Part shown: one piece after another, positions 7,517-16,485 of the stretch
How positions within the stretch are numbered: the stretch's first letter is position 1
Layout: each line of letters begins with the position of its first letter
DNA from: Mogibacterium sp.
Lineage (GTDB): Bacteria > Bacillota > Clostridia > Peptostreptococcales > Anaerovoracaceae
Direction of reading: 5' to 3'
DNA: 64,000 nt
Assembly: GCA_024403035.1 (NCBI GenBank)
Contig: JAKSSP010000003.1
Coordinates: 1 to 64,000, forward strand
Program-made: the position numbers and the translations under genes
The notes under the pieces: generated by a model
What the model was told of the DNA's origin: nothing
Database searches by the model: none
The model's input: only the letters and a program-made list of their open reading frames with translations

Positions 7517-9394
7517 ATGAAAAGAGGAATTAGAGCTGCGGCGATACTGGCGTTTTCGGCTGCTCTTCTCCTGATGCTGGGGGCGTGCGGAAAAAGCGAA
7601 GCATTCAGGATCACAGGGCGGCTGCTGAACGCTTCAGAAGGTACCATCACCGTAAGCAGTGATGCCGGGCCGGTCGAGATCGATACAGACAAGGAGACGG
7701 TTTACCGTCTTGGAGATTCAGACAAGCTCTGCATAGGCGATACCATAGATGTCACTTATCATGAGAGCTTCGGAAAGAAGAGCGCTGATGAGGTGACTGT
7801 CGTGGAACACATACAACCGGACCTCATCTTTGAAGGGACAGTCGTACAGTACAGAGAGGACGGGATCGTTGTAGCGGGCAAGAGTCTGACTGTATCGTTC
7901 ATTCGCGATAATAAAACGGATGTCGCTGGAGAATTAAGTGTAGGTGACACGGTAGAGGTCGCGTACAACGGTGACATCAGCGAATATCCTTACGCGAAGA
8001 GAGTAACTGTTACGGCAGAGAATAAGAAGCCGGAGGTCAAGACGCTGAGCGGTATAGTTTCAGAGTTCACCGAGACTACCATTCTGATCGCCATCGATTC
8101 CGCAACATCATACAGATTCACGATAGATAAGACGACAGCGGTCACAGGAGTCGCTAAATACGTATTCATCGGTGACAGCGTCAATGTTTCGTACAGCGGG
8201 AAGCTGGACGAGTCGCCTCTTGCTATAGAAATAAGTATAGTTAAGGCGGCGCAGGAGGACAGGAGTACTGTCAACGGTACTATCCGGGACGTCGGTAAGG
8301 ACTCTGTGACGCTGGATACCGGAAAGAAGTCATATGTCATCCACACCAACGAGAAGACAAAGTACTCGGGTGATAAGCCGGAAAAGGGCTGCAGGTCCGA
8401 GATCACATACACCGGAAAACTCAGCAAGGGTGCCGTGGCTACAAACATCTTCTGCGTGAAGGCGACACCGGAACCGGTGATCACTTATAAGGTCACGTTC
8501 ACTGATGGCAACGGCAGGGTCATCAACACACAGGATGTCAGGAAAGGCGATGCCGCAAAGGCACCGGCAAATCCTTCGTTAGCCGGTTATACATTCAAGG
8601 GCTGGGATCAGGATTTCAGCAAGATCACAAAAGACCTGACGGTCAACGCGCTGTGGGAGCAGAATCCTGCTCCGGCACCGGAACCTGAACCGTCGCCTGA
8701 ACCTGCTCCGGCGCCTGAACCGACACCGGATCCAGAACCTGAACCTGAACCAACGCCTATACCTGAGGATGCGATCACGGCGGAAGGAATGATCACCAAG
8801 TGGAGCATCGACGGAACAGACATATTCAGTGTCCTGCTTGAAGACGGAGGAATGATAATCCTTGAGGTAGGCGATTATACAGACATCGCAAGCGGATACT
8901 TCCCGGCAGAAGAGGATACCGTCAAGGTCACCTATGTGAAAGAGGATATGAAGGCGCTCAAGATAGAGCTGATCGAAAAGGGCGGAGGCGGTGAACCTGA
9001 GCCGGCGCCTGAACCTGAACCGGAGCCAACGCCTGAGCCTGAACCGGAGTCAACGCCTGAGTCTGAACCGGCACCTGAACCGGATCCTGTTCAGGAACCT
9101 GACGTGAAGATCGATGCTTTGGGAACGATAGTAGAGGGTGATGAAGAAAAACAGACATGCACCATACAGACAGATGATGGTGAAATGATCACACTCAACA
9201 TAACCAAGGATACCAAGATCGCGAGCGGTTACTTCCCGCAGAAGGGCGACGCGGTAAAGATCACATATACCAAGACGGCCATGCTGCTGAGAGATATACA
9301 GCTTCTCAGCAGACCGGAGCCGGTACCTGAACCTGAACCTGAACCGGCGCCTGCGACAGAGCCTGAAGCGGCTTCAGAGGAAGGCGGCGAATAG
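7517..9394 (+). CDS. Modular lipoprotein with six OB-like repeats and InlB repeat
   Basis: A 625-residue surface protein. The N terminus MKRGIRAAAILAF... ends in the lipobox MLGAC, so it should be lipid-anchored outside the membrane. Six related units of about 65 residues follow the pattern G-x-I/V...V/I-x-L/V...GD-x-V-x-V-x-Y. Four lie before and two after an InlB-type repeat (VTFTDGNGRVINTQDV to YTFKGW). Pro/Glu-rich linkers join the later modules and form the C-terminal tail. ATG 7517 has AAGGAG 8 bases upstream. The function is unknown; the modules suggest ligand binding or a spacer role at the cell surface. Confidence 0.8.
   Translation: MKRGIRAAAILAFSAALLLMLGACGKSEAFRITGRLLNASEGTITVSSDAGPVEIDTDKETVYRLGDSDKLCIGDTIDVTYHESFGKKSADEVTVVEHIQPDLIFEGTVVQYREDGIVVAGKSLTVSFIRDNKTDVAGELSVGDTVEVAYNGDISEYPYAKRVTVTAENKKPEVKTLSGIVSEFTETTILIAIDSATSYRFTIDKTTAVTGVAKYVFIGDSVNVSYSGKLDESPLAIEISIVKAAQEDRSTVNGTIRDVGKDSVTLDTGKKSYVIHTNEKTKYSGDKPEKGCRSEITYTGKLSKGAVATNIFCVKATPEPVITYKVTFTDGNGRVINTQDVRKGDAAKAPANPSLAGYTFKGWDQDFSKITKDLTVNALWEQNPAPAPEPEPSPEPAPAPEPTPDPEPEPEPTPIPEDAITAEGMITKWSIDGTDIFSVLLEDGGMIILEVGDYTDIASGYFPAEEDTVKVTYVKEDMKALKIELIEKGGGGEPEPAPEPEPEPTPEPEPESTPESEPAPEPDPVQEPDVKIDALGTIVEGDEEKQTCTIQTDDGEMITLNITKDTKIASGYFPQKGDAVKITYTKTAMLLRDIQLLSRPEPVPEPEPEPAPATEPEAASEEGGE
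8670..9369 (+). repeat. Three hexamer-rich Pro-Glu coding tracts
   Basis: Within the lipoprotein gene, stretches near 8670-8760, 8993-9096 and 9316-9369 are built from near-repeats of CCTGAA/CCGGAA, giving Pro-Glu/Pro-Ala linkers. Such in-frame six-base repeats can change length by slippage without breaking the frame. Confidence 0.8.
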
Positions 9395-9437
9395 ATTTGC
9401 ATTCTTGATATGCATATCTCTAAGGAGTAAAATTATT

Positions 9438-9491
9438 ATGTATGTGAAGGCAAACATAATAAGCCCTGACAGAAACTTATATGGGACGTAA
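9438..9491 (+). CDS. Possible 17-codon ORF upstream of alr
   Basis: ATG 9438 follows TAAGGAG at 10 bases and opens a frame for MYVKANIISPDRNLYGT, stopping at TAA 9489, 17 bases before the alr start. The strong ribosome site is the main evidence that it is translated. It could be a leader or a small peptide; I see no repeated codon that would point to amino-acid sensing. Confidence 0.4.
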   Translation: MYVKANIISPDRNLYGT

Positions 9492-9508
9492 ATATAAGGA
9501 GATGTGTT

Positions 9509-10678
9509 ATGTATAAGGAGACTTTAAGACAGGTATGGGCCGAGATCGACATGTCGGCTTTCGACCACAACGTAAAGCAGATCAAGGCACAGATGAAGTG
9601 CCCTAAAATGATCGGCGTAATCAAGGCAAACGGCTACGGACACGGAGCCACGGAGTGCGCTAAGGTGCTCCAGTACAATGGAGTGGACAGCTTTGCTGTA
9701 GCTACTCTCGAAGAAGCCATCAACCTCCGTGAGGACGGTATCGAGGGCAACATCGTCATCCTCGGACTTACTCCGATCCAGTGCGTGGACACCGTCATCG
9801 AGTATGACTTGATCCCGGGAGTCATGCACTATGACTATGTAAAGGCTTTGAGCGATGAGGTAATGGCTCAGGGCGCAGAGCCGGCAAGAGTTCTTTTCGG
9901 CCTGGATACAGGAATGGGCAGAGTCGGCTTCAGAGTATTCACAGAAGAAGAGCGTGAATACGCGGTAGAACAGTACAAGAAGTTCTCCGAGCTTCCGGGC
10001 ATCAAGATCGCCGGAGTCATTACACACTTCTCGACAGCTGATGAAGAACAGAGAGAATACACGGGCATGCAGATCAAGAACTACAAGGCGTTCATAGACA
10101 AGCTGAACGCTGCCGGCTTCAAGCCTAAGATGATCTGCGCTAACTCGGCGTCCATAATGGTATATCCTGAGATACACTTCGACGCCTGCCGTCCGGGAAT
10201 CATCCTGTACGGACTCGCACCGAGCGGATACCTCAAAGGCAAGGTCCTCGATCTCAAGCCAGTCATGACTGTTAAGGCAGAGATCGTGAACCTCAAGACA
10301 GTACCTGCCGGCACATCGGTAAGCTACGGACGCAAGTTCACATCGAGCGAGAAGGAGACAAAGATCGCGACGATCGGTCTCGGATACGCTGACGGTTACA
10401 GCAGACTCAACAGCGGCAAGATCAGCGTGCTCTGCGGCGGCATCAAGTGTCCGGTAGTAGGAAACATCTGCATGGACCAGTGCATGGTGGACGTATCCGC
10501 GGTGCCTGATGTCAAGCTCGGAGATGAGATAGTGATCATGGGTAAACAGGGCAATGAGGAGATCAGCGCGGACGATCTGGCAGCGATCAATGGAACGATC
10601 AACTACGAGATCACATGCTGCTTCGACCTGAGGATCCCTAAAGTATATGTGAACTATCCGGAAGGAATGTGCAAGTGA
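9509..10678 (+). CDS. alr: Alanine racemase
   Basis: 389 residues, the usual length for the PLP-dependent enzyme that makes D-alanine for peptidoglycan. The PLP lysine lies in VIKANGYGHG, near residue 39. The second-base tyrosine is in LGYADGYSR, and the substrate-binding region NICMDQCMVDVS is present. AAGGAG lies 7 bases before ATG 9509. It is followed 16 bases later by a PAP2-type phosphatase, another envelope-associated function. Nothing looks damaged. Confidence 0.96.
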   Translation: MYKETLRQVWAEIDMSAFDHNVKQIKAQMKCPKMIGVIKANGYGHGATECAKVLQYNGVDSFAVATLEEAINLREDGIEGNIVILGLTPIQCVDTVIEYDLIPGVMHYDYVKALSDEVMAQGAEPARVLFGLDTGMGRVGFRVFTEEEREYAVEQYKKFSELPGIKIAGVITHFSTADEEQREYTGMQIKNYKAFIDKLNAAGFKPKMICANSASIMVYPEIHFDACRPGIILYGLAPSGYLKGKVLDLKPVMTVKAEIVNLKTVPAGTSVSYGRKFTSSEKETKIATIGLGYADGYSRLNSGKISVLCGGIKCPVVGNICMDQCMVDVSAVPDVKLGDEIVIMGKQGNEEISADDLAAINGTINYEITCCFDLRIPKVYVNYPEGMCK

Positions 10679-10694
10679 TCCCGGAGATCTGCTG

Positions 10695-11375
10695 ATGGAT
10701 TCTTTTACACAATTTGATGGAAATCTTTTGATCGGCATTCAGGACGCCCTGAATGCCGATTGGCTTACTCCGATAATGAAGGTGATCACTTACTTCGGTG
10801 AGGGAGGGGTCTTCTGGATATGCGTATGCCTTCTGCTTTTGTTCTCCAGGAAGACACGCAGGCTGGGCATCATTTGTTCACTTGCGCTTCTGTTCAACTT
10901 TATATGCGTGAACCTGGTGATCAAACCGGTGATCGACAGTGAACGCCCCTGGGTAGTTTTCGAAGCAGTGCATAACTTTATGGGAGACCCGGGAGACGCG
11001 TCATTCCCAAGCGGACATACGTCTAATGCTGTCGCTCCCGCATGGGCGATGTTCAAGGCGACAGTACCGGTGAGGCACAGAAACGAGGACGGATCCGGAG
11101 GCGCAAAGGACTATGACATGGTACCTTGCCTTGGATGGAAAGGCGTCGGTGCGGATCCATGCCTGTTCCACAGACTCGGTATCGCCGGCGCGATACTGGC
11201 GGTCCTTATCGGGATCTCAAGGCTTTATCTGGGAATGCATTATCCGTCAGATGTCATATGCGGATTCCTGATAGGGATCATTTGCGCGACTATCGTATAT
11301 CTGGTCTTTGCCGCGATCGAAAGAAGACGCGGCTGTCTGGTAGGAAGCTTTGAATTTGAAAAGGAAGAGGAATAA
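10695..11375 (+). CDS. PAP2-type membrane phosphatase
   Basis: A 226-residue polytopic membrane protein with the three acid-phosphatase motifs: KPVIDSERP (KxxxxxxRP), PSGHT and SRLYLGMHYPSD (SRxxxxxHxxxD). These make the catalytic site for lipid phosphates such as undecaprenyl-diphosphate or phosphatidate. A hydrophilic insertion (RHRNEDGSGGAKDYDMV) lies between motifs 2 and 3. GGAG is 8 bases upstream of ATG 10695. Next to alr, a role in recycling the peptidoglycan carrier lipid is possible, but the substrate is not shown. Confidence 0.88.
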   Translation: MDSFTQFDGNLLIGIQDALNADWLTPIMKVITYFGEGGVFWICVCLLLLFSRKTRRLGIICSLALLFNFICVNLVIKPVIDSERPWVVFEAVHNFMGDPGDASFPSGHTSNAVAPAWAMFKATVPVRHRNEDGSGGAKDYDMVPCLGWKGVGADPCLFHRLGIAGAILAVLIGISRLYLGMHYPSDVICGFLIGIICATIVYLVFAAIERRRGCLVGSFEFEKEEE

Positions 11376-11392
11376 CATCTGCCTATTTGACA

Positions 11393-12118
11393 ATGAAGAA
11401 GATAACAGGCAACAAGTGGGACGGGCTTCTCGCTGATGAATGGCAAAAGCCGTATTATCAGGAGCTGCGCTCATTCCTTATTGATGAATATAAGTCAGAG
11501 ACGGTGTATCCGCCTGCAACAGAAATATATAACGCTCTCAGGCTTACGGATTATGACGATGTCAAGGTAGTGATATTGGGGCAGGATCCGTATCACGAAC
11601 CCGGGCAGGCGCACGGGCTTGCTTTCAGCGTGAAAGCGGGCGTGACCGAGCCGCCTTCGCTTGTCAACATTTTCAGAGAACTTGAGGATGACCTGGGGAT
11701 AAGGTACCGCAGGCCTGCGGAAGGCGGCGTGCTGGATTCGTGGGCAAGACAGGGAGTGCTGCTTCTGAATACCGTGCTTACCGTGCGCGCGCATCAGGCG
11801 GGATCGCACAGAGGAAAAGGATGGGAGCAGTTTACGGACAGGGTGATAGAACTTCTGGCTTCGCGCGAAACGCCAATGGTATTCATACTGTGGGGCGCAA
11901 GCGCGGGCGCCAAGAAGAATCTCATACTGGACGCCGCCCGCGCGTCCGCCGACGCGGCGGACGGCCGGTTCCCGGCCCTGCGCCACCTAATCATCACGGC
12001 GCCGCACCCAAGCCCTCTTTCGGCATACCGGGGCTTCTTTGGCGGCGCCTACTTCTCCCGTTGCAATTTCTTCCTTGAAGACAACGGGATAGGACCTGTT
12101 GACTGGGAAATATGCTGA
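11393..12118 (+). CDS. ung: Uracil-DNA glycosylase
   Basis: About 241 residues, family 1 UDG. It has the water-activating motif GQDPYH, the Asn-containing LLLNTVLTV and the DNA-intercalating HPSPLSAYRGF. It removes uracil from DNA to start base-excision repair. A short Ala/Arg-rich insertion (AARASADAADGRFPA) precedes the last strand. ATG 11393 was chosen over TTG 11387; no strong ribosome site is seen. The gene ends 33 bases before a terminator hairpin. Confidence 0.96.
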   Translation: MKKITGNKWDGLLADEWQKPYYQELRSFLIDEYKSETVYPPATEIYNALRLTDYDDVKVVILGQDPYHEPGQAHGLAFSVKAGVTEPPSLVNIFRELEDDLGIRYRRPAEGGVLDSWARQGVLLLNTVLTVRAHQAGSHRGKGWEQFTDRVIELLASRETPMVFILWGASAGAKKNLILDAARASADAADGRFPALRHLIITAPHPSPLSAYRGFFGGAYFSRCNFFLEDNGIGPVDWEIC

Positions 12119-12150
12119 CATAATGTACATTGTTGTACTAAAACATCGGA

Positions 12151-12176
12151 GGACCCCCCGCCGAGGGTTCTTTTTA
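12151..12176 (+). terminator. Intrinsic terminator after ung
   Basis: GGACCC (12151-12156) pairs with GGGTTC (12165-12170), followed by TTTTTATT. Confidence 0.7.
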
Positions 12177-12272
12177 TTGCCAATCTTGTATTGATTTTGA
12201 TACAATAAACTATCTAAACAGCCCAACCCGGAATTTTGCCCGTTACAGCATTCCATACCAAAGGAGCCCCCC

Positions 12273-12640
12273 ATGTTATATGGAGTCGGACTGGCATACG
12301 CAGTCTTCGCAATCACAACTGCTACGATGACGATATCGAAAACTTCCGCAAGGAATTCGGCAAGGACGCGACGGGACGCAATCTCATCTATGTGGATACA
12401 CCGACAGAACAGGTGAAAGCAGAAATCGCCAAGCTGCGTAAGATATTCGGAAACAGCAAGGCGGACGCGGGCATCAGGAACATAGCGGACAGGCCGTTCA
12501 GCATATCGATCGGATATGTGTCTGCTCTGCGCGGCGAGGACATTTCGGAAACGGCTGTCCGCGCTGACACGATGATGATGGAAGAGAAGCGCAAGTATTA
12601 TCAGATAAACGGCATAGACGGGAGACGCGCCTCCCGGTAG
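12273..12640 (+). pseudogene. Decayed GGDEF-domain fragment
   Basis: Frame 3 from 12273 reads GVGLAYAVFAITTAT. The downstream frame 2 reads DDDIENFRKEFGKD and later RPFSISIGYVSALRGEDISE, then AVRADTMMMEEKRKYY. Joined by one frame change near 12325, these give the second half of a diguanylate-cyclase domain. The GGDEF core itself is replaced by GLAYA, and the N-terminal sensor is absent. It therefore cannot make cyclic-di-GMP. It sits in a 620-base gap between ung and the next gene. Confidence 0.65.
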
Positions 12641-12652
12641 GACCCCGTAAAC

Positions 12653-12681
12653 TTGATTAAATGCCGCAATTTTGCTAATAT
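12653..12681 (+). promoter_or_regulatory. Sigma-A-type promoter
   Basis: TTGATT (12653-12658), 17 bases, TAATAT (12676-12681). It lies about 64 bases before the membrane-protein gene at 12745. Confidence 0.65.
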
Positions 12682-12744
12682 ATGCGAGTATGCGGACGGG
12701 GATCCGCTGAGAAAAAAGCAAAAACGAAAAGAGGAAACAAGATA

Positions 12745-13473
12745 ATGAAAAAAGACGAGAAGAAATACAGAAGATCGGCTGTCTCTGTAGTGTGCTATGT
12801 GATAGCGGCATTGATGTTCGGCTATGTCTGCTTCCAGATCGGAACTACAGTAAAAACCATAAATGAGTACTACGCGCAGTATGATATGAGCGCTCAGCCG
12901 CTTGAATATATCACATATACACTCCAGTCCGCGCTCCAGCCTATCGTATATACGATAGTAATATTCATGCTCGGATACATCCTTGACGCAGTCAGGAGAA
13001 ACAACAAGGCATATTACCTCACAGATGAAGAAGTCCTGGAGGCGCAGGAGGCAAGGAAACAGGCCAGAGAGGCAAAGAAGTTCGCTAAGGGTGAAGCTGC
13101 TGCTTTAAAGGCAGGCAATGCAACTGCTGCAGAGGATTCTGTTGAGGCGGATTTCGCAAAGAGCCTTAATGAGGAGCTTAAAGCTGACGAGAAGAAGGCT
13201 GAAACCAGAAAGCCACGCAGCAACAACAGGTCCGGCCATAACAGACAGGGCGGAAGCAAGAGCGGCAACGGCGGACAGCGCAAGAGCGGCAACAGCAGCA
13301 AGACGAATAATACCAACAGCGGAAGCAAGAGCGGCAACAGCGGAAGCAAAAGCAGCAACGGCGGACAGCACAAGAGCAGCAAGAAGCCTGCTGATAAGCC
13401 AAAGATGAAAGACGCCGCGAGGGCAAAAGCCGACGACGGATTCGAAGTCAAGATAAGTGACAATGAAAACTAA
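12745..13473 (+). CDS. Small membrane protein with basic Gly/Ser/Lys tail
   Basis: 242 residues. Two transmembrane helices lie at about residues 12-32 and 65-90. A charged helical stretch follows (YYLTDEEVLEAQEARKQARE), then a low-complexity tail of about 100 residues with repeated KSGN, GSKS and NGGQ units. AGAGG before ATG 12745 supports this start. The tail is strongly basic and would be cytoplasmic if both helices span. I do not recognise a characterised family; the tail might bind nucleic acid or the envelope. Confidence 0.75.
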   Translation: MKKDEKKYRRSAVSVVCYVIAALMFGYVCFQIGTTVKTINEYYAQYDMSAQPLEYITYTLQSALQPIVYTIVIFMLGYILDAVRRNNKAYYLTDEEVLEAQEARKQAREAKKFAKGEAAALKAGNATAAEDSVEADFAKSLNEELKADEKKAETRKPRSNNRSGHNRQGGSKSGNGGQRKSGNSSKTNNTNSGSKSGNSGSKSSNGGQHKSSKKPADKPKMKDAARAKADDGFEVKISDNEN

Positions 13474-13491
13474 ATAGAAAAAGTGCGGGTT

Positions 13492-14424
13492 ATGATCGAC
13501 TGGAAAGAAATCACGTTAGAAGATAAACCGCGTATAGAAGAGAAGATTTGCGCAAGCGGCTGCCATGGTGCGGATTACGGTTTCGCAAATCTCTTTATAT
13601 GGCGCAAAGCATACAAGCCTAAGATAGCGTTCTGCGGCAGCAGATTGCTGGTGGGCATGCCTCAGTGGAATGTCTATGCCTATCCGAAGGGGGACGGTGA
13701 TGTAAGACCATCCATAGAGCTTCTGCTCGAAGAAGCTCACGCTAATGGCAACAAACTTCGCATCAGAGGTCTTACCGACAAGACACTCGATGAGTTCCTG
13801 CCGCTTTATGGCGACAGATTTGAAATAGAAGAGGACCGCGACAACGCTGATTATGTCTACATGGCAAGCAAGCTATGCGATCTGCCGGGAAGGCATCTTT
13901 CTTCGAAGCGTAATCACATCAAGCATTTTGAGAGGAACGGCCCGTGGGAGTTCCACAAAATAGCTGCGGGTTCATGCGGCGTATTCACGTCTTGCGAGAA
14001 CGGCTGCGGCGGCAAGCTCTCATCCATTGCGGAGGCTAAAGCCTTTGTGGATGAGTTTTACAAGGAGAAGAACGATCCCGAGCTGGACGATGAGGCGGGA
14101 GCCATCGAGGAGATGTTTGCTCATTACGAGGAACTCGGCTTCCTGGGCGGCATGCTCTATCAGAACGGAGTGCCTGTGGCTTTCACAGCCGGCACAAAAC
14201 TGGACAACGAGGTCTTTGACACCCACTTTGAAAAAGCGCTTCCGGGAGTCGAGGGAGCCTACACCATGGTTAACCGCGAGTTCGCCAGACTGGTCAGGGC
14301 CGAGTATCCTGACATAGAGGCGTTCAACCGTGAAGAGGACATGGGTATAGAGGGGCTGCGTAAGGCAAAGCTAAGCTATCATCCGGATATCCTGCTTATG
14401 AAGTATTTTGCCTTTGAGAAATGA
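13492..14424 (+). CDS. DUF2156 family protein
   Basis: About 310 residues related to the DUF2156/phosphatidylglycerol lysyltransferase C-terminal fold, a double-GNAT arrangement. Visible signatures are GADYGFANLFIWRKAY near the start, LPGRHLSSKRNHIKHF in the middle and VNREFARLV...NREEDMGIEGLRKAKLSYHP at the end. Stand-alone members are soluble and of unknown acyl or aminoacyl acceptor. ATG 13492 is preferred; a GTG at 13483 is in frame. It is followed 16 bases later by another acyltransferase-fold gene. Confidence 0.85.
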   Translation: MIDWKEITLEDKPRIEEKICASGCHGADYGFANLFIWRKAYKPKIAFCGSRLLVGMPQWNVYAYPKGDGDVRPSIELLLEEAHANGNKLRIRGLTDKTLDEFLPLYGDRFEIEEDRDNADYVYMASKLCDLPGRHLSSKRNHIKHFERNGPWEFHKIAAGSCGVFTSCENGCGGKLSSIAEAKAFVDEFYKEKNDPELDDEAGAIEEMFAHYEELGFLGGMLYQNGVPVAFTAGTKLDNEVFDTHFEKALPGVEGAYTMVNREFARLVRAEYPDIEAFNREEDMGIEGLRKAKLSYHPDILLMKYFAFEK

Positions 14425-14440
14425 TCCGGCAGGCATCAAA

Positions 14441-15400
14441 ATGACAGATACACGCGAAAAGACATTTGTGATACTGCCTGCAAACAACGGGACCCTGTAT
14501 GAGGGCCTGCGCGCTCTGTGGAGCGAGACATTCGGCGACGCGCCCGGGTACGTCGACGCGTTCTATGAGAACTTCGGTGACGATATCAAGGGCTATGTCC
14601 TGGTCGATGAAGACGGCCGGGTGTGTTCAGCACTCAGCTGCCATCTCTGCGGAGAATACGAGGGCAGGCCGGTCTATGTCAGCTATGCTGTCTGCACACG
14701 TGAGGACATGCGCGGGCAGGGTCTGGCAGCGGAACTGATATCCGCCGTCAGGGATGAGGTCACTGAGGCTGGAGGCATATCGGTGATCTCACCTGCGGAG
14801 CCTTCACTTGTGCAGTATTACGCGAAGCAGAACTATGAGCCGCACTTTCTCGCGATACAGAGAGCGGTCATGTCGCCGGACTTCGATGAAGAGGAGTTCG
14901 ATGATTTTGACGAGTTCGATCTGGACATCGAAGGAGCCGATCCGACTCCTTTCAGGGCATCGATCGATCTGGAGCCGCTTTCATCGGAAAAATACAATAA
15001 ATACAGGGAGGCTTTTCTCTCGGGACGGCCTCATATAGAACCAAGCGCAGCCATGCTAAGGCTCATGGAGTCGGAGACCATGGACGGATGCGGTCTTTGT
15101 TCCATAAACAAAGGCGATGCCATTTGCGCGATAAGTGATGCAGATCCGGCAAGGGTCATCCTGACAGAGCTCATACTGAACCCTGTTCTGGAAGAACTCT
15201 CGATGGGTATCGACGCAGAGATAGCCGCCATGATAGCCAAGCACTTTGACGCTGCCGAAACGGTCTACGTCATGCCGGGCCCGGGCGGATGTCAGGGCAT
15301 GGCATGCGGGCTTCAGTCAAAAAATGAAACATTGCCCGCAGATGAAGAAATGAACGAGGTTTATATAGAGGAACCGTATTACGGATTCCCAATACAATAA
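14441..15400 (+). CDS. GNAT-family acetyltransferase with acidic insertion
   Basis: About 319 residues. The first 150 form a GNAT domain with the acetyl-CoA loop in REDMRGQGLAAELI. An unusually acidic segment follows (FDEEEFDDFDEFDLDIEGAD), then a second domain without clear relatives that may be a degenerate GNAT half. The substrate is unknown. The spacing of 16 bases after the DUF2156 gene suggests they are co-expressed. ATG 14441 is preferred over upstream in-frame alternatives because those would overlap the previous gene. Confidence 0.8.
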   Translation: MTDTREKTFVILPANNGTLYEGLRALWSETFGDAPGYVDAFYENFGDDIKGYVLVDEDGRVCSALSCHLCGEYEGRPVYVSYAVCTREDMRGQGLAAELISAVRDEVTEAGGISVISPAEPSLVQYYAKQNYEPHFLAIQRAVMSPDFDEEEFDDFDEFDLDIEGADPTPFRASIDLEPLSSEKYNKYREAFLSGRPHIEPSAAMLRLMESETMDGCGLCSINKGDAICAISDADPARVILTELILNPVLEELSMGIDAEIAAMIAKHFDAAETVYVMPGPGGCQGMACGLQSKNETLPADEEMNEVYIEEPYYGFPIQ

Positions 15401-15443
15401 AGACCCGCGGAACACAGATGGACAAAACAGAAGGAGAAGAACA

Positions 15444-16043
15444 ATGAACGTAGTTTGCCTGGATATGGAAGGCGTCATCTATCCTGAGATATGGATAGCT
15501 TTCAGTGAAGAAAGCGGCATCCCTGAACTCAGAAGGACAACAAGAGATGAGCCGGATTATGACAAACTGATGAAATGGAGGATGGGTATACTCAGAGAGC
15601 ACGGACTCAAGCTCAAGGATGTGCAGAACACCATCGCCAAGATCCGTCCGCTCCCGGGCGCAAAGGAATTCTTGGACGAGCTCCGCAGTATCACGCAGGT
15701 CATCATCCTGAGCGACACCTTCTCTCAGTTTGCCCAGCCTCTGATGGAACAGCTCGGCTGGCCTGCGATCTTCTGCAATGAGCTGGTCATCGATGAAGAA
15801 GGATACATAGCGGACACAAAGATGCGCTGCGATCATTCCAAACTCACGACGGTCAGGGGACTGCAGGCCATCGGCTACGATACTATAGCGGCCGGCGACA
15901 GCTACAATGACCTGGAGATGATAGAAGCCAGCAAGGCGGGATTCCTCTTCCGCTCCACAGAGCAGATCAAAAAGGACTATCCGCAATACCCGGCGTTCGA
16001 GGAGTACGACGAGTTCCTTGAGGCCATCAAAGCGGCCTTATAA
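15444..16043 (+). CDS. thrH: ThrH-type phosphoserine phosphatase/homoserine phosphotransferase
   Basis: 199 residues of the HAD superfamily with an unusually start-proximal nucleophile motif, CLDMEGVIYPE. It then has LSDTFSQFA (motif II) and AAGDSYNDLEMI (motif III). This arrangement matches ThrH, which dephosphorylates phosphoserine and can pass the phosphate to homoserine. AAGGAG precedes ATG 15444. No other serine or threonine biosynthesis gene is nearby. A hairpin directly follows the stop. Confidence 0.88.
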   Translation: MNVVCLDMEGVIYPEIWIAFSEESGIPELRRTTRDEPDYDKLMKWRMGILREHGLKLKDVQNTIAKIRPLPGAKEFLDELRSITQVIILSDTFSQFAQPLMEQLGWPAIFCNELVIDEEGYIADTKMRCDHSKLTTVRGLQAIGYDTIAAGDSYNDLEMIEASKAGFLFRSTEQIKKDYPQYPAFEEYDEFLEAIKAAL

Positions 16044-16045
16044 AT

Positions 16046-16070
16046 AATCCTACCGAATAAATAGGATTTT
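16046..16070 (+). terminator. Short intrinsic terminator after thrH
   Basis: AATCCTA (16046-16052) pairs with TAGGATT (16062-16068), followed by TT, just after the stop codon. Confidence 0.55.
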
Positions 16071-16072
16071 AC

Positions 16073-16101
16073 TTGCAATTCTCCCCGCCAGGTTGTAATA
16101 T
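16073..16101 (+). promoter_or_regulatory. Sigma-A-type promoter of DUF1858 gene
   Basis: TTGCAA (16073-16078), 17 bases, TAATAT (16096-16101). The predicted start is about 35 bases before the ATG at 16142. Confidence 0.7.
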
Positions 16102-16141
16102 AAGCGGCGGAGACAATACCACGGTGAAAGGAGTCAACGAA

Positions 16142-16333
16142 ATGATCACTAAAGACATGATTATCGGAGACGTTATCAATGAGCATCCGGACCTCGTTCG
16201 CACATTCTTTGCAAACGGCATGATGTGTATCGGCTGCCCGGCTTCTCAGGGCGAGTCCATTGAACAGGCTGCACTGGTACATGGACTTGACGCTGATCAG
16301 CTCACAGCGGCTCTGAACGACGCGCTTGCATAA
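16142..16333 (+). CDS. DUF1858 redox-disulfide domain protein
   Basis: A 63-residue protein made of one DUF1858 domain: ITKDMIIGDVINEHPDLVRTF, then GMMCIGCPAS with the CxxC pair. The domain is found attached to or near hybrid-cluster proteins and is thought to carry a redox disulfide. Here it stands alone with its own promoter and an AAAGGAGT ribosome site, so it is probably well expressed. Confidence 0.85.
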   Translation: MITKDMIIGDVINEHPDLVRTFFANGMMCIGCPASQGESIEQAALVHGLDADQLTAALNDALA

Positions 16334-16410
16334 GCGCGGATGCCTGAAAAAAGCAGGCGGTAAATTCAGAAGTAAACAAATAAAGCAGAATGTTGGCGGG
16401 GCTTTCAGCC

Positions 16411-16439
16411 TTGTCACTTTTTTTCAAATCGCTTATTAT
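16411..16439 (+). promoter_or_regulatory. Sigma-A-type promoter of B3/4 gene
   Basis: TTGTCA (16411-16416), 17 bases, TATTAT (16434-16439), about 40 bases before ATG 16486. Confidence 0.7.
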
Positions 16440-16485
16440 TATAAATGTAAAATCAAGCGAAAATGATCGGAAAGGGAAAGAGAAA

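Noticed and set aside
9524..10738. 404-codon minus-strand frame opposite alr
   Set aside because: It lies antisense to a complete alanine racemase and has no family resemblance.
11987..12811. 274-codon minus-strand frame over ung end and the GGDEF remnant
   Set aside because: It crosses a terminator and a promoter of the opposite strand and matches nothing recognisable.
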